This document shows, in pieces, positions 55,429 to 64,000 of a DNA stretch of 64,000 nt; positions within the stretch are counted from its first letter, which is position 1; each line of letters starts with the position of its first letter. The stretch spans positions 248,001 to 312,000 of the forward strand of contig QKWM01000004.1 of assembly GCA_003248315.1 (NCBI GenBank), given 5' to 3'. Below the pieces are notes generated by a model, which made no database searches, had not been told where the DNA came from, and saw only the letters and a list, made by a program, of their open reading frames with translations. The DNA comes from Streptomyces sp. SW4 (GTDB taxonomy: Bacteria > Actinomycetota > Actinomycetes > Streptomycetales > Streptomycetaceae). The position numbers were made by a program, and so were the translations under genes.

Positions 55429-56469
55429 TTAGCTCTCGGTGGAGCCGTCGTTGTCGGAGGTGTTCGTGCGTCGGCGGGCAACCAGGAGTGCGCCGGCGCC
55501 AGCGGCGAGCAGGACTCCGGCGCCGCCGAGCAGCCACGGGGTGGCGTCGGCGCCGGTGTGGGCCAGGGAACCGGCGGGCTCCGGGGCCGCAGTGCTCGAT
55601 GCGGTCGCCTCGGAGGCCGGGGAGTCAGTCGGCTTCTCCGTCGGCTCCGGTGTGTCGTGGTCGCCGGCGCCGCCGGACGTCGGCTTCTCGGTCGGCTTGT
55701 CCGTGGGCTTCTCGGTCGGCTTGTCGGTAGGCTTGTCCGAGGGGTCGGTGCTCGGCGCAGTGGTGTGGGTCTTGGCGTTGGTGACGGTCACGGTGACCGG
55801 ATCGCCGGGCTTGGCCGTGAAGTCGCGCTGCCCCTTGTAGAGGTCGTATCCCGCGGGCGCCTTCGTCTCCTTGACCCAGAAGTCAGTGCCGTGGCGGTTG
55901 TTGACCGGGAGCTTGGCGGTGGCGGTGCCCTTGTCGCCGGTGGTGAGGGTGAGGAGGGTCTTGTCGCCGGTGCCGATGTTGACGGTGGCGCCGGCCAGGA
56001 GCTTGCCGCTCTTGTCGTCCTTGGCCTTGAGCAGGACGGAGGCGGGCTTGAACGGGTCGATGATGGTGAGCGGGGCGTCGACGCCGGGGGTGACGATGAC
56101 GTCCTGGTCCTCGACGACGTCGTGCAGCGGGCTGCCGCTGGAGGTCTCCTTGAGCCGGTAGACGCCCGGCACCAGGTCCTTGAAGGCCAGGTGGCCCTCG
56201 GCGTCGGTCTTGCCGCTCCCGGCTTCCTTGCCCGTGGAGTCGTAGAGGGTGAAGGACGCGCCGGCCAGGACGTCGCCGCCCTCGTCCTTCTTGAGGATGG
56301 CCACGCCACCGCCCTCTGTGGCGTTGCGCGGGGCGGGCGCGGTAGCGGTGGGCGGGGCCGGGTCCGGGGCCTGGGCGGAGGCGGACGGGGCCCAGGCCAG
56401 GGATCCGGTCACGGTAGCGGCGACGGTGAGGGCCGCGACGGGCAGACGGCGGGCGGAGCAGGTGTGCAA
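55429..56469 (-). CDS. SpaA-like surface protein with LAHTG sortase signal
   Basis: TTG 56469 with GGAGAG 8 nt upstream; 346 aa. Signal peptide: LHTCSARRLPVAALTVAATV then TGSLAWAPSASAQA. Two prealbumin-like (SpaA/Cna-B) domains: GGDVLAGASFTLYDSTGKEA to LVPGVYRLKETSSGSPLHDV, and GKLLAGATVNIGTGDKTLLT to GTDFWVKETKAPAGYDLYKG. Then a PTDKPTEKPT repeat stalk, the sorting motif SLAHTG, a hydrophobic helix (WLLGGAGVLLAAGAGALLVA) and RRR. LAxTG is the preference of class E sortases of streptomycetes. Predicted cell-wall anchored; intact. Confidence 0.9.
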   Translation of the reverse strand: MHTCSARRLPVAALTVAATVTGSLAWAPSASAQAPDPAPPTATAPAPRNATEGGGVAILKKDEGGDVLAGASFTLYDSTGKEAGSGKTDAEGHLAFKDLVPGVYRLKETSSGSPLHDVVEDQDVIVTPGVDAPLTIIDPFKPASVLLKAKDDKSGKLLAGATVNIGTGDKTLLTLTTGDKGTATAKLPVNNRHGTDFWVKETKAPAGYDLYKGQRDFTAKPGDPVTVTVTNAKTHTTAPSTDPSDKPTDKPTEKPTDKPTEKPTSGGAGDHDTPEPTEKPTDSPASEATASSTAAPEPAGSLAHTGADATPWLLGGAGVLLAAGAGALLVARRRTNTSDNDGSTES

Positions 56470-56519
56470 GTAGGAACTCTCCAGGTGCGGGGCGGGATGG
56501 GCAGGGAGCAAGGCAATGG

Positions 56520-57307
56520 TCAGCGGGTCCGGCTCGGGCCGGCGAGCGCCGCAGGTGGGATGGCTGGCGGGGAGACGGGCGTCTGGCGCACCGGGGCTGT
56601 CGCTGCGACGTACAGATGGCGGCGGATGTGGAACGGGATGTCCTTCGCCGCGCGGGTCACCGGCTCCGTGGAGACCATCGAGGCGGTGAAGGCGGCGACC
56701 AGCGTGGTCGGGGTGCCCTGGGAGAACCGTGCGCGCCAGTAGGGCTCGCTCGGGTATCCGCCCCAGGCCGACCAGGTGGGTGAGCCGGGGTGAAGGTGGG
56801 TGGCGTAGCGGTGCTGTACGACGCCGAGGGACTCGGGATCGCGGAAGAACTGGGTGCCGTCGGTCTTGACCTGGTGGCTCCAGCCGCAGGCGAGGAGCAG
56901 CGTGTACGCCTCCTGCGGCGGAGTGTCGTCCGTGAACAGCCAGTCCTGGTCGCTGTGGCGGTCTTCGAGGTAGAGGTCGAGGAGTTCGGTGTGGAAGTCG
57001 TGCAGCAGCTCGACGGGGGTGGTGAGGTCGAAGCTGATCTGCCAGGCCGGGGGACCGAACGGGGCGCGGTTGGCGGTGACCGTCCACTTCCCCTTGTGTG
57101 GGCTGTCGGCGTCGGGACCAGGCCGGTGAACAGTCGCAGGCAGGGGCTGGTGGCCAGGGCCGCCCCTTCGTCGGACTGATGCACGGACCAGTCCTGCGGA
57201 AAGGGCCAAGCCGTAGCGAGGTCCACGGGCCCAGGGCCGGCCAGGTGGCGGGGCAGGACCTTCACGGCCCGCTCGGGTTCGAGGTTGATGAAGGGGTCGG
57301 TCGACAC
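56520..57307 (-). CDS. DUF317-family protein, frameshifted near 57110
   Basis: GTG 57307 (GAGGA upstream). VSTDPFINLEPERAVKVLPR, HLAGPGPVDLATAWPFPQDW, then after one base change KGKWTVTANRAPFGPPAWQI, SFDLTTPVELLHDFHTELLD, GDP-type DPESLGVVQHRYATHLHPGS and ARFSQGTPTTLVAAFTASMV, full DUF317 architecture (two domains). About 262 aa. Function unknown. Confidence 0.75.
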
Positions 57308-57317
57308 GGGCGGGTCC

Positions 57318-58159
57318 TCAGCGGCGGCGAGCGGGAAGGGAGGCACCGGCCGCAACCGGTGGGAGCGTGGCGGTGCTCCAGCGGGGACGCTGCGTGTGCC
57401 GAGCGCGGGCGGGCGGCAACGGGCGGTGGCAGCCTTCCGGACGTCGAGCGGGGTGGGCGCGGGAGGTTTCGGCGGCTCGACGGGGGTTAGCTGCGCGAGG
57501 TGAGCGAGTCGTGGGCTCAGGTCGGCCTGATAGCGGGCGATAGGGGTCGGCGCGACGAAGGAGGCGGCCATGGCAGCGATCAGGCGTTTCGGAGTGCGGG
57601 CGGTGAAGTTCGCCTGAGCACGGACGCATTTCCGCTCTGGTCCGGCCCACAGCGTCACCACTTCGGCGTCGGGGTCGCTGGTGACGACGTCGATGCTCGC
57701 ACCGGCCAGCTGGTCCGGGGAGACGATCTCGACAGAGCCGTGCGCAAGCGGCTTGCGTTCCCAGCCAGCGTCGAGGAGAGGCTGAACCGCGTCGGTCCAG
57801 TAATACGAGCGATCCTCCAGGAAGGTCTCGCTGTCCTCGTCCCACTCGCTCGCCAGGGCGTGGACAAGATCGTGGACGATTTCCGGCGGCATCTTGTCGC
57901 TGACGCTCGCCGTCCAGCGGGAGGCGGAGACCGCGTCCTCGGCGGCGCTGATCTTCCAGACGTCGAAGTCGTCGCCGAACCAGCCGATCTTGATGCGGTG
58001 GTCCGGTGAGGCGATCAGGAGCTGGCACGGTCCGTCGTCGAGTTGGTGGTGCGGCCAGTCTTCGACGGGCTCGAAGCGCATGGGATCGACATGGCCGAGG
58101 CCGGCGAGGTAGCGCGGGGAGACGTAGACATCTCCCTCGATCGGGGTGGGGTCGGTCAT
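57318..58159 (-). CDS. DUF317-family protein, frameshift near the 3' end
   Basis: ATG 58159 (GAGAG upstream). MTDPTPIEGDVYVSPRYLAG, LGHVDPMRFEPVEDWPHHQL, DGPCQLLIASPDHRIKIGWF, MPPEIVHDLVHALASEWDED, then SPDQLAGASIDVVTSDPDAE and ARTPKRLIAAMAASFVAPTP. The frame would run into the next gene; a shift near 57400 gives a TGA at 57318 just before its GTG. About 280 aa. Paralogue of the adjacent gene, about 30% similar by eye. Confidence 0.75.
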
Positions 58160-58188
58160 GGGCACTCTCGTCGGGGTCGGGAGGAAGG

Positions 58189-59406
58189 TCAGCGGGTGGC
58201 TGCCGGGCGTGCGGCGGGTGTGGCCAGCCTCGTGACCGCGGGGGCCGCGCACAGGTGCGGCGTCGCCGACGCCGGGGCGGTGGGGTGAGTTCGGCGAGGA
58301 GGTGGCGCTTGAGGGCGCCGCGCTGGTCGGCGTTCAGGACGGACACGTCCAGTCGGCCGGGGCTGGTCTCGAAGGGCCGCAGCCGGTGGCGGATGTGGTC
58401 GTAGGCGGCGGGGTGCTCATCGGCCAGTCGGTGCAGGGCCTGGTCGAAGACGCGGCGGTGGGCGGCGTGCTCGGGCTCGTCCTGTTCGCGCTGGGTGATG
58501 GTCTGGGCGTACTGGCGGGCGACGCGGGTGTTCTCGGCGGTGCGCTGGTGGACAGCGACGAGGAAGCGGCGGGCGTTGAGGACAGCAAAGGCGGCTTGGC
58601 GCGGCATGGCGTCCAGGTCGGTGGTGAGCGGGCCGAGCACCGTGGCGCTGGTGGCCCCGGCGAGCGGGGCTGTCATCTCCGCGAGTTCGTCCAGCGCGGT
58701 GCGCCAGCGGCGCACGCAGTGGGTGGCGCAGTTCGACGTTGCGTTCGTCCTGCTCACGTGCATCGGCGGCGACGGTGTTGCGGAAGGCGACGGGGCTCTT
58801 GGCGAGAAGGTCGTGGACGGCCGGCGTCATGGTGGCGAAGAGGTAGCCCTCGCTCGCACCCCATTCGATGGCGTCGAACACATCGGCCGGGCCGGGCCGC
58901 TCGGTGCGCGGTTCGAGCTGGGCGGTGGCGTATTCCTGGGCGAGGAGCTGCTCGAAGCGGCCGGGGAAGGCGCTGCGCAGCCAGAGGCGGGCCGTGGGGG
59001 CGGGGTCGCTGTCCACCCGGTGTCCGGCGGAGGCACGGTGTTCGGTGCGGCGCCGGTCGGCTTCCTCGGCTCGGGCCTGGGCCAGCGCGGTACGGATCTG
59101 CTGGAGCTGGCGCCCGGTGCGCTCCGCGCGCGGGTCTTTGGTCCAGGTCATGCGTTCGCAGGCGACCTTCATCTCGCCCTCGGCCCAGCGCAGCGCGTCG
59201 ACAAGGTCGTCGCAGAAGTGCGGTCCGTGCAGCAGCTTGCGAGAGCTGCGGGGCAGGTGACCGGTCGCGTCCGCGATGGCGGACGTGACCAGATTGCGGA
59301 AGCTGTCCTGCAGCAGCGGTTGCAGTTTCGCGGCGCCCATGTGAGCGACGTCGTTCAGGCGCAGGGAGCGCGGCTCGGACGAGGGAGTGGTGGTGGGCTG
59401 GGGCAT
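58189..59406 (-). CDS. Hypothetical helical protein, frameshifted
   Basis: ATG 59406 (AGGAA upstream). About 405 aa from combined frames: LNDVAHMGAAKLQPLLQDSF, KLLHGPHFCDDLVDALRWAE, GQLLQQIRTALAQARAEEAD-type helix, RLWLRSAFPGRFEQLLAQEY, VFDAIEWGASEGYLFATMTP, then after a change near 58740 WRTALDELAEMTAPLAGATS and LNARRFLVAVHQRTAENTRV, ending ALKRHLLAELTPPP plus a short tail. No motif recognised. Its C-terminal frame change (near 58270) is inferred from a stop just before the next gene. Confidence 0.55.
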
Positions 59407-59452
59407 GGCGGTGGTTCCTGTTCAGCGGGCCGTGCTCGGGGCGGTGCGCGGG

Positions 59453-60697
59453 TTACGCCGCGGACGCGGACCGCTGGGGTGCGACGGCGAGGGTGAGGTG
59501 CGCGAGGGCCTCGTCGGCGCGCGCCTGGGCGACGTCGGCCGTAGGCGCGGTGGTGATGAGGAATCCGGCGCGGGCGCTGAACATGTCGCCGGCGGGCGGC
59601 AGGATGACCGTGTCGCCGACCGCGCGCTGGAAGGTGACCTGCTCCAGCCACGGTGTGCGGGCGGCGAAGCCGGCATCAAGATGGCAGTGGGTCAGGGTGC
59701 CGGAGGCGCTCGGGTACAGCAGCCGGATCGCGGCTGCGCTGTGGCGGGTGCGGGTGAGGTCGGGGGCCTGGCCGCGGGCGGTGTCGGCGGCGGCGCGGGC
59801 CAGGTCCACGCCGGTGGCGAGCTGGACGAGGTGGCCGATCATGTCGCCGCCGATGCGGGCGTTGACCTCGATCAGGCGGGGGCGGCCGTCGACGAGGCGC
59901 AGCTCGACGTGCTGGACGCCGCAGGTGATGCCGAGCGCCTTGATGGCCGCGGCGGCGACGGGCGCCACCTGGTCGAGCAGCGGATCGGCGGCGTCGACGC
60001 TGTGCGCGATCTCTTCGAAGAACGGCGGGGCGCCGAGGGTCTTGCGGGTGACGGCCACCGCAGTGGTGTGGCCGCGGTGGGTGACGCACTCGACGGAGAC
60101 CTCGGGGCCGTCGAGGTACTCCTCCACCAGCACCTTGGTGCTCTCGATGCCGACGCGGGCGCCGGCGGCGGCGAACTCGAAGGCGCGCGGGAGTTCTTCG
60201 GCGCTGTTGACGCGGATGACGCCGATGCTGCCCGCGCGGGCGGCGGGCTTGAGCACGACCGGGTAGCCGATCGTCGCCGCGGCGAGCGCCGCCTCAGGCA
60301 GGGAGCGGGCGGTCATCGAGGCTGCCGAGGGCACGCCATGGCGGGCGAACAGAGTGCGGCCGGTCGCCTTGTTGCGGGCGGCCTCCATGGCCTCTGGGCT
60401 GTTCGTCGGCAGTCCGAGGCGCCGTGCCAGGCGCGCGGTCTGCACGAGATACCACTCGGTCCATGTCATCACCCCCGCCAGCTCGTGCCGCCCGGCCAGG
60501 GCCTGGCCGGCGGCAGCCAGCGCCTGGGCGTCATCGGGATCGGCGATCTCGAAGTCGGTAATGAACTTCCGCTCCCAGGTGGGTGCGACGGGAGTGATCA
60601 GGACGACGTCGTACCGGGCGGCGACGGCTTCGAGGCAGTAGCCGCGGTATGCCTCGGCCTCCGGATCGGCGGCGGCAACGACAAGGATGGTGGGCAA
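59453..60697 (-). CDS. ATP-grasp ligase
   Basis: TTG 60697 with GGAG 5 nt upstream; about 414 aa, intact. N-terminal Rossmann-like part: LPTILVVAAADPEAEAYRGY. ATP-grasp core: NKATGRTLFARHGVPSAASM, IGYPVVLKPAARAGSIGVIR (lysine of the small domain), VLVEEYLDGPEVSVECVTHR, then the metal-binding VQHVELRLVDGRPRLIEVNA and RIGGDMIGHL (E-x-N-x-R). The closest type is carboxylate-amine ligases that make dipeptides or cap natural products. Downstream genes encode a small phage-like protein and an MFS exporter, so a small-molecule pathway is plausible; the substrates are unknown. Confidence 0.85.
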   Translation of the reverse strand: MPTILVVAAADPEAEAYRGYCLEAVAARYDVVLITPVAPTWERKFITDFEIADPDDAQALAAAGQALAGRHELAGVMTWTEWYLVQTARLARRLGLPTNSPEAMEAARNKATGRTLFARHGVPSAASMTARSLPEAALAAATIGYPVVLKPAARAGSIGVIRVNSAEELPRAFEFAAAGARVGIESTKVLVEEYLDGPEVSVECVTHRGHTTAVAVTRKTLGAPPFFEEIAHSVDAADPLLDQVAPVAAAAIKALGITCGVQHVELRLVDGRPRLIEVNARIGGDMIGHLVQLATGVDLARAAADTARGQAPDLTRTRHSAAAIRLLYPSASGTLTHCHLDAGFAARTPWLEQVTFQRAVGDTVILPPAGDMFSARAGFLITTAPTADVAQARADEALAHLTLAVAPQRSASAA

Positions 60698-60750
60698 GGA
60701 ATCTCCAAGGCAAAGCAAATAGAGGACAGTTCAGGCACGGCGGCGTTGGT

Positions 60751-61085
60751 TCAGGGGGTGCGTCGGCGGCGCAGCTCGAAGACGGAGGCCCACTCGGGGT
60801 GGTCCGCGATCAGTTGCCTCGCGTACAGCGCGGTGTAGTTGTTGTTGAGCCCGCGCAGCCCCTGCGGGAGTCGCCAGCGCAAGTCCTCGAACAGTTCCTT
60901 GAGCCCGACGCGGGTGGCCCCGGCGGCGAGCCGTTCGGCCGTCAGCTTCTCCAGGGCCCGGTAGACGTAAGGGTGCGCGGCGTCGAAGGCGAGGAACTGG
61001 TCGGTGATCGTTGGCCGGGACCCCGCGCGGGAGGACGGGCGGGGCACCCGGGGAGTGCCTGGGCAGGGACAGAGAGCGCGGACAT
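60751..61085 (-). CDS. Small phage-type conserved protein, frameshifted
   Basis: ATG 61085 with GGAG upstream. One base change near 61045 joins MSALSVPAQALPG to GSRPTITDQFLAFDAAHPYV, YRALEKLTAERLAAGATRVG, LKELFEDLRWRLPQGLRGLN, NNYTALYARQLIADHPEWAS. About 111 aa. The F-x-A-x-HP-x-VYRALE, L-x-E-x-LRW and NN-x-YTALYARL pattern is common in actinophage and prophage small proteins (from memory). Role unknown; perhaps DNA-binding. Confidence 0.55.
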
Positions 61086-61136
61086 GGGAGGGATCTCCAG
61101 GGGAACAGGGCAAGGACGAGGTCGGGCAGGGAACGG

Positions 61137-62375
61137 TCAGGCGAGACGGGCGCGGAGACCGGGCAGGGCGCGCAGGCGCAGGAAGGCGGCGCACAGGCCG
61201 AGGGCCTGGAGCACCGCGCAGGCGGTGATGACGTGGCCGAGCAGAGCGGTCGGCACCGTGGCGACCAGGACGCCGGCCAAAGGGAAGGGCAGCAGGAGCA
61301 GCAGGATCGTCAAGGAGAGGGTGGCCCCGAAGACCTGCTGCGGGATGAGGTGCGAGCGCAGGGTGCGCAGGACCACCGTCATGCCGCCCTCGCCGGCCAT
61401 GAGCACCGCGATCAGCACGAGGTAGGCGGTGTAGGTGTGGCTGAGGGAGACGGCCAGGCACGCGCAGGCCGCGACGGTGGCGGAGAGCGCACCGACGGGC
61501 CACAGACCGAAGCGGTCGATGGCGCGGCGGCAGGCCGCGACCGTGATCAGGGAGGCTCCGGCAGCCACTGACCAGATCAGGCCCACGTCCGCGCTGGAGT
61601 GTCCGAACTGCTGGACCACGATCACCGGAGCGGCGGCCTGGAGCAGCCCGATGGCGAGGTTGGACACGGTCAGCCCGCACACCAGCCAGCCCAGGGCGGG
61701 CAGGGAGCGCAGGGTCGTCCATCCGGTGCGCAGCCCCGAAAGGACCGGCTCCGGCACATCGGTCTGCCCGACGTGCTGCCGGGGAGCGAGCGCGCACGCG
61801 AGGAGCGAGAGGACCGCGATCGTGGCCAGCATCCCGGCGGCCCCCGCCCGCTCCAGCAGCAGGCCGGCGGTGGCGGGTCCGGCCAGGGTGCCGACTTGAT
61901 CGATGCCCAGGAGTACCGACTGCACGCGGTGGGCGCGCTCGCCGGCCTGGCGGCTGCCGACGCCTCCCGCGGTCTCCGCTGCGATGTAGGAGAACTCGGT
62001 GAGCACGCCGGTCAGGGCGGCGAGCAGCATGACGGTGACCGTGGTGGGCAGGCCGGCCTCCAGTTGCGGCAGCGCGACAGCGGCGGCCACCACAACGGCG
62101 GCCCGCATCGCCGAGGCCACCCGCAGCACGCGGGTCGTGCCGTGACGGTCAACCACGGCCCCGGCGACGGCGAACGCAGCCAGGCGCGGGACCCACTCCA
62201 GTGCGAACGCCAAACCGGTCAGGGCTGCGGAGTTGGTGGTGGCGAGCACCAGCAGCGGGATGCCGTACGTCGTCATAGCGAAGGCGCCGGCGTCCATACT
62301 GCGGGGCAGGTAGATGCCGCGCAGCAGGGTGGGGACCGGCCGACGGGCGTGCCGGGGTCCGACGCGGGATCTCAC
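61137..62375 (-). CDS. MFS transporter
   Basis: GTG 62375 overlaps the upstream regulator stop by 4 nt. 412 aa with about 12 hydrophobic segments, e.g. ALTGLAFALEWVPRLAAFAV, TTVTVMLLAALTGVLTEFSY, TIAVLSLLACALAP, LGWLVCGLTVSNLAIGLLQA. The GAVVDRHGTTRVL loop between helices 2 and 3 fits MFS motif A (D-R-x-G-x-x-R). It is likely an exporter of the product of the neighbouring ligase pathway, or of a drug. Intact. Confidence 0.88.
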   Translation of the reverse strand: MRSRVGPRHARRPVPTLLRGIYLPRSMDAGAFAMTTYGIPLLVLATTNSAALTGLAFALEWVPRLAAFAVAGAVVDRHGTTRVLRVASAMRAAVVVAAAVALPQLEAGLPTTVTVMLLAALTGVLTEFSYIAAETAGGVGSRQAGERAHRVQSVLLGIDQVGTLAGPATAGLLLERAGAAGMLATIAVLSLLACALAPRQHVGQTDVPEPVLSGLRTGWTTLRSLPALGWLVCGLTVSNLAIGLLQAAAPVIVVQQFGHSSADVGLIWSVAAGASLITVAACRRAIDRFGLWPVGALSATVAACACLAVSLSHTYTAYLVLIAVLMAGEGGMTVVLRTLRSHLIPQQVFGATLSLTILLLLLPFPLAGVLVATVPTALLGHVITACAVLQALGLCAAFLRLRALPGLRARLA

Positions 62376-62949
62376 GCAGCGGGCTCCATCTCATCCGACG
62401 CATGAGAGGAGTGCAGAGCTGTGTCGTGCACGACGTACGCATTCGCCTGGAGCCAGGCGGCCAGTGCGCGCTGCGGGCCGTCGAGGGCGGAGATGGCCTC
62501 ACGGGAGAGAACCGCTCCACCAGGGACCAGCAGCCCGTTCGAGTTGCCGAGCCTGGCGGCCCTCCTTCAAGCCCCTCTGTGTGGCTGAGCAGGATGAGGG
62601 TGCGCTGGACACGGGCGACGAAATCGCTGGTCACTGTGGGGAAGTGGTGGGTACGGGCCCAGTGCGCGGCCGTGTCGTACACGTCGGCGAGGTCCTCGCC
62701 ACGGGAGGTGAGCCGGTAGCGGACCCGCTCGTGCTCGTCGCCGTAGACCAGGCCGAAGTCGCGGGCTCGGTCTATGGCGTGACCAAGCTGGTTAGCGGTC
62801 AGGTCGCTGAAGGCGGCCTGCAAGCTGCCGCGGCGGCGGGCGATGGGGCCGTTGTCGGCGATTTCGCTGACGAGGCGGATCAGTCCCGGCAGGGACAGTG
62901 CACGGACGGTCTGGCGCCTGTCCAGGCGGGTGGTCGGGCACCTGGTCAT
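62372..62949 (-). CDS. Winged-helix regulator, frameshifted near 62560
   Basis: ATG 62949 (GGAGGCC upstream; overlaps the 62946 gene stop). About 192 aa. The HTH core is LPGLIRLVSEIADNGPIARR, RGSLQAAFSDLTANQLGHAI, DRARDFGLVYGDEHERVRYR, LTSRGEDLADVYDTAAHWAR, HxlR-like. After one base change in the GGG region the C-terminus reads GLLVPGGAVLSREAISALDG, PQRALAAWLQANAYVVHDTA, ending MEPAA with a TGA at 62372. It is translationally coupled to the MFS gene, so it probably controls export. Confidence 0.7.
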
Positions 62950-63845
62950 CGACGGTGGCCTCCTGCCTGCGGGAGGGCGACGGGGCGCACCGGTATCTGG
63001 TGGGAGAACAGATCAGTGGGCTTCCAGGCCGTGGCCGCGGGCTGGGTGGACAGGGCCGGGGCCGCTGCCGCCGGAGTGGGGGCTGCGGGCGCCGGTACGC
63101 GGGGCTGGGTGGTCAGCCATGGTCCGGACGTGGTCTGCGTCGCCGACCGGGCCTGGCCCCACAAGGGGTGGGTGTCGGCGTCGGCGAGCGGGCGTCCTGC
63201 GGCCCAGGCGCTCAGCGCCCGGTAGACGGGGGCGAGGGCGTGGCCGTTGGCAGTCAGCTCGTAGACGCGACCGTCCTTGCGGACCAGGCCGTCCTCGACC
63301 AGGCGGTCCACCTGGGGGTAGATGTTGCTGAGCCGGTGGCTCGGCATCGCCGCGGCGGACAGGGCCTTGGCGCTGGAGGCGCCGCGGGCCTTGAGCACCC
63401 AGAGGATCGGCGTGGCGTGCCGGGGGCCGATCAGTGCGAGGGTGTCTTCGATGTTCTGCGCGGGCGCGACGTGGGTGACCGGCTCCAGCGTCCCGGTGTC
63501 CTTGTTCTTCACCAGGGGCTTTTCCAGGTGCTTCTCGCCCCAGGCGGCGATCACGGTCAGGACGGGCATAAGGTCGGCGCCGCGGCCGGTCAGGCCGTAG
63601 GTGACGTGTCCCTGGGCGACCTCGGTGCGCTCGACCAGCCCGGCGTCGGTGAGCTTGCGCAGCTTGGGGTGGAGTGTGCCGTCATTGAGCCAGGGCAGGC
63701 GCGGCTTGATCTCCGCGTAGCGCAGGGGCTGAGCGGACAACGTCATCAGGATCCACACGCTCCACAGCGGGGCGATCATCTCCAGCGACTCGGTGACACG
63801 TGAGACGTCGACCTGAGTGGAGCGGGACAGACCGGTGGTGGCCAA
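62946..63845 (-). CDS. Regulator with two tandem HxlR-like winged helices
   Basis: 299 aa, intact, ATG 63845. First HTH: IAPLWSVWILMTLSAQPLRY, AEIKPRLPWLNDGTLHPKLR, LTDAGLVERTEVAQGHVTYG, LTGRGADLMPVLTVIAAWGE. Second: IGPRHATPILWVLKARGASS, SAAAMPSHRLSNIYPQVDRL, VEDGLVRKDGRVYELTANGH, LAPVYRALSAWAAG. HxlR proteins are normally single-domain dimers, so a fused pair may act as an internal pseudo-dimer. The C-terminal 70 residues are Pro/Ala-rich. Its stop overlaps the next gene's ATG. Confidence 0.85.
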   Translation of the reverse strand: MATTGLSRSTQVDVSRVTESLEMIAPLWSVWILMTLSAQPLRYAEIKPRLPWLNDGTLHPKLRKLTDAGLVERTEVAQGHVTYGLTGRGADLMPVLTVIAAWGEKHLEKPLVKNKDTGTLEPVTHVAPAQNIEDTLALIGPRHATPILWVLKARGASSAKALSAAAMPSHRLSNIYPQVDRLVEDGLVRKDGRVYELTANGHALAPVYRALSAWAAGRPLADADTHPLWGQARSATQTTSGPWLTTQPRVPAPAAPTPAAAAPALSTQPAATAWKPTDLFSHQIPVRPVALPQAGGHRR

Positions 63846-63874
63846 GGGGTAACTCCTAGGGCGGGGCGGGCGGT

Positions 63875-64000
63875 TCAGCGGGTGCGGGTGGCAGCAGGTA
63901 CCGGGGCGCAGGCGGGTGCAGCAGGTGCTGACGACGGCGGAGGCGGTGCGGCGGGGACACGGTGCAGGCTGGCGAGGACGGCACTGACGGTCTTGGCGTG
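63875..64000 (-). CDS. 3' end of an unknown gene (5' end outside window)
   Basis: The last 41 codons and stop of a frame entering from the right edge: HAKTVSAVLASLHRVPAAPP, then PPSSAPAAPACAPVPAATRT with a TGA at 63875-63877. Pro/Ala-rich C-terminus, no motif. It is 29 bp upstream of the HxlR gene on the same strand. Confidence 0.5.
   Translation of the reverse strand, partial: HAKTVSAVLASLHRVPAAPPPPSSAPAAPACAPVPAATRTR

Noticed and set aside
55363..56742. 459-codon Gly/Val-rich plus frame across the surface protein
   Set aside because: Mirror of a PT-repeat stalk and signal peptide gene; no independent support.
59387..60838. 483-codon plus frame across the ATP-grasp gene
   Set aside because: Antisense shadow; the ATP-grasp reading is intact and motif-complete.

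Overview
The window looks like Streptomyces DNA (or a very close relative). It is GC-rich with many GTG/TTG starts, has rare TTA codons, and carries families typical of streptomycetes: RsbW-like ATP-binding proteins, SpoIIE phosphatases, XRE/DUF5753, DUF317, DUF2637/SpdB, Wbl and an LAxTG surface protein. A replication and mobilization module and the accessory content suggest a large plasmid, an integrative element or a chromosome-arm island. No integrase, tRNA or rRNA was seen. About two dozen genes need one or more single-base corrections, mostly a base missing from a G or C run. This looks like uncorrected long-read error more than real decay, so frameshifted genes are described from their combined reading frames.

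Layout. 0-4.3 kb: regulators, including two coupled ATP-binding anti-sigma-like proteins and an XRE/DUF5753 protein. 4.7-10.9 kb: a small sugar or tailoring cluster (TauD-like dioxygenase, GT2, nucleotide-sugar dehydrogenase, a TTA-containing unknown protein, GT4). 11-26 kb: signalling genes (Ser/Thr kinase, STAS, three full SpoIIE phosphatases and a fourth remnant, TetR with its operator, cold-shock protein, carbonic anhydrase). 26-28 kb: thioesterase and MmyB-type XRE regulator. 28.5-37.5 kb: mobile-element backbone, with an initiator gene that carries iteron-like repeats inside it, a DnaC-like loader, a long Wbl protein, a DUF2637 gene with a three-copy internal repeat of about 357 bp, MobC, relaxase, small zinc proteins and a lipoprotein.

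37.6-50.7 kb is the most interesting part: a DNA phosphorothioation locus. dndA is divergent from dndBCDE, with an inverted repeat between them, and a phosphorothioation-associated methyltransferase is convergent with dndA. The usual restriction genes dndFGH are absent. Instead, after a strong terminator behind dndE, a codirectional operon encodes an HTH protein, a GIY-YIG nuclease, a GHKL (MORC/Hsp90-like) ATPase and a large DGQHR-domain protein. The first three genes are joined by 4-nt stop/start overlaps. I propose this operon as an uncharacterised effector module coupled to phosphorothioation.

50.9-64 kb is mostly on the minus strand: several DUF317 proteins, a protein with an internal duplication, a GNAT-like protein, an LAHTG-anchored SpaA-like surface protein, and a coupled set of an ATP-grasp ligase, a small phage-like protein, an MFS exporter and two winged-helix regulators.
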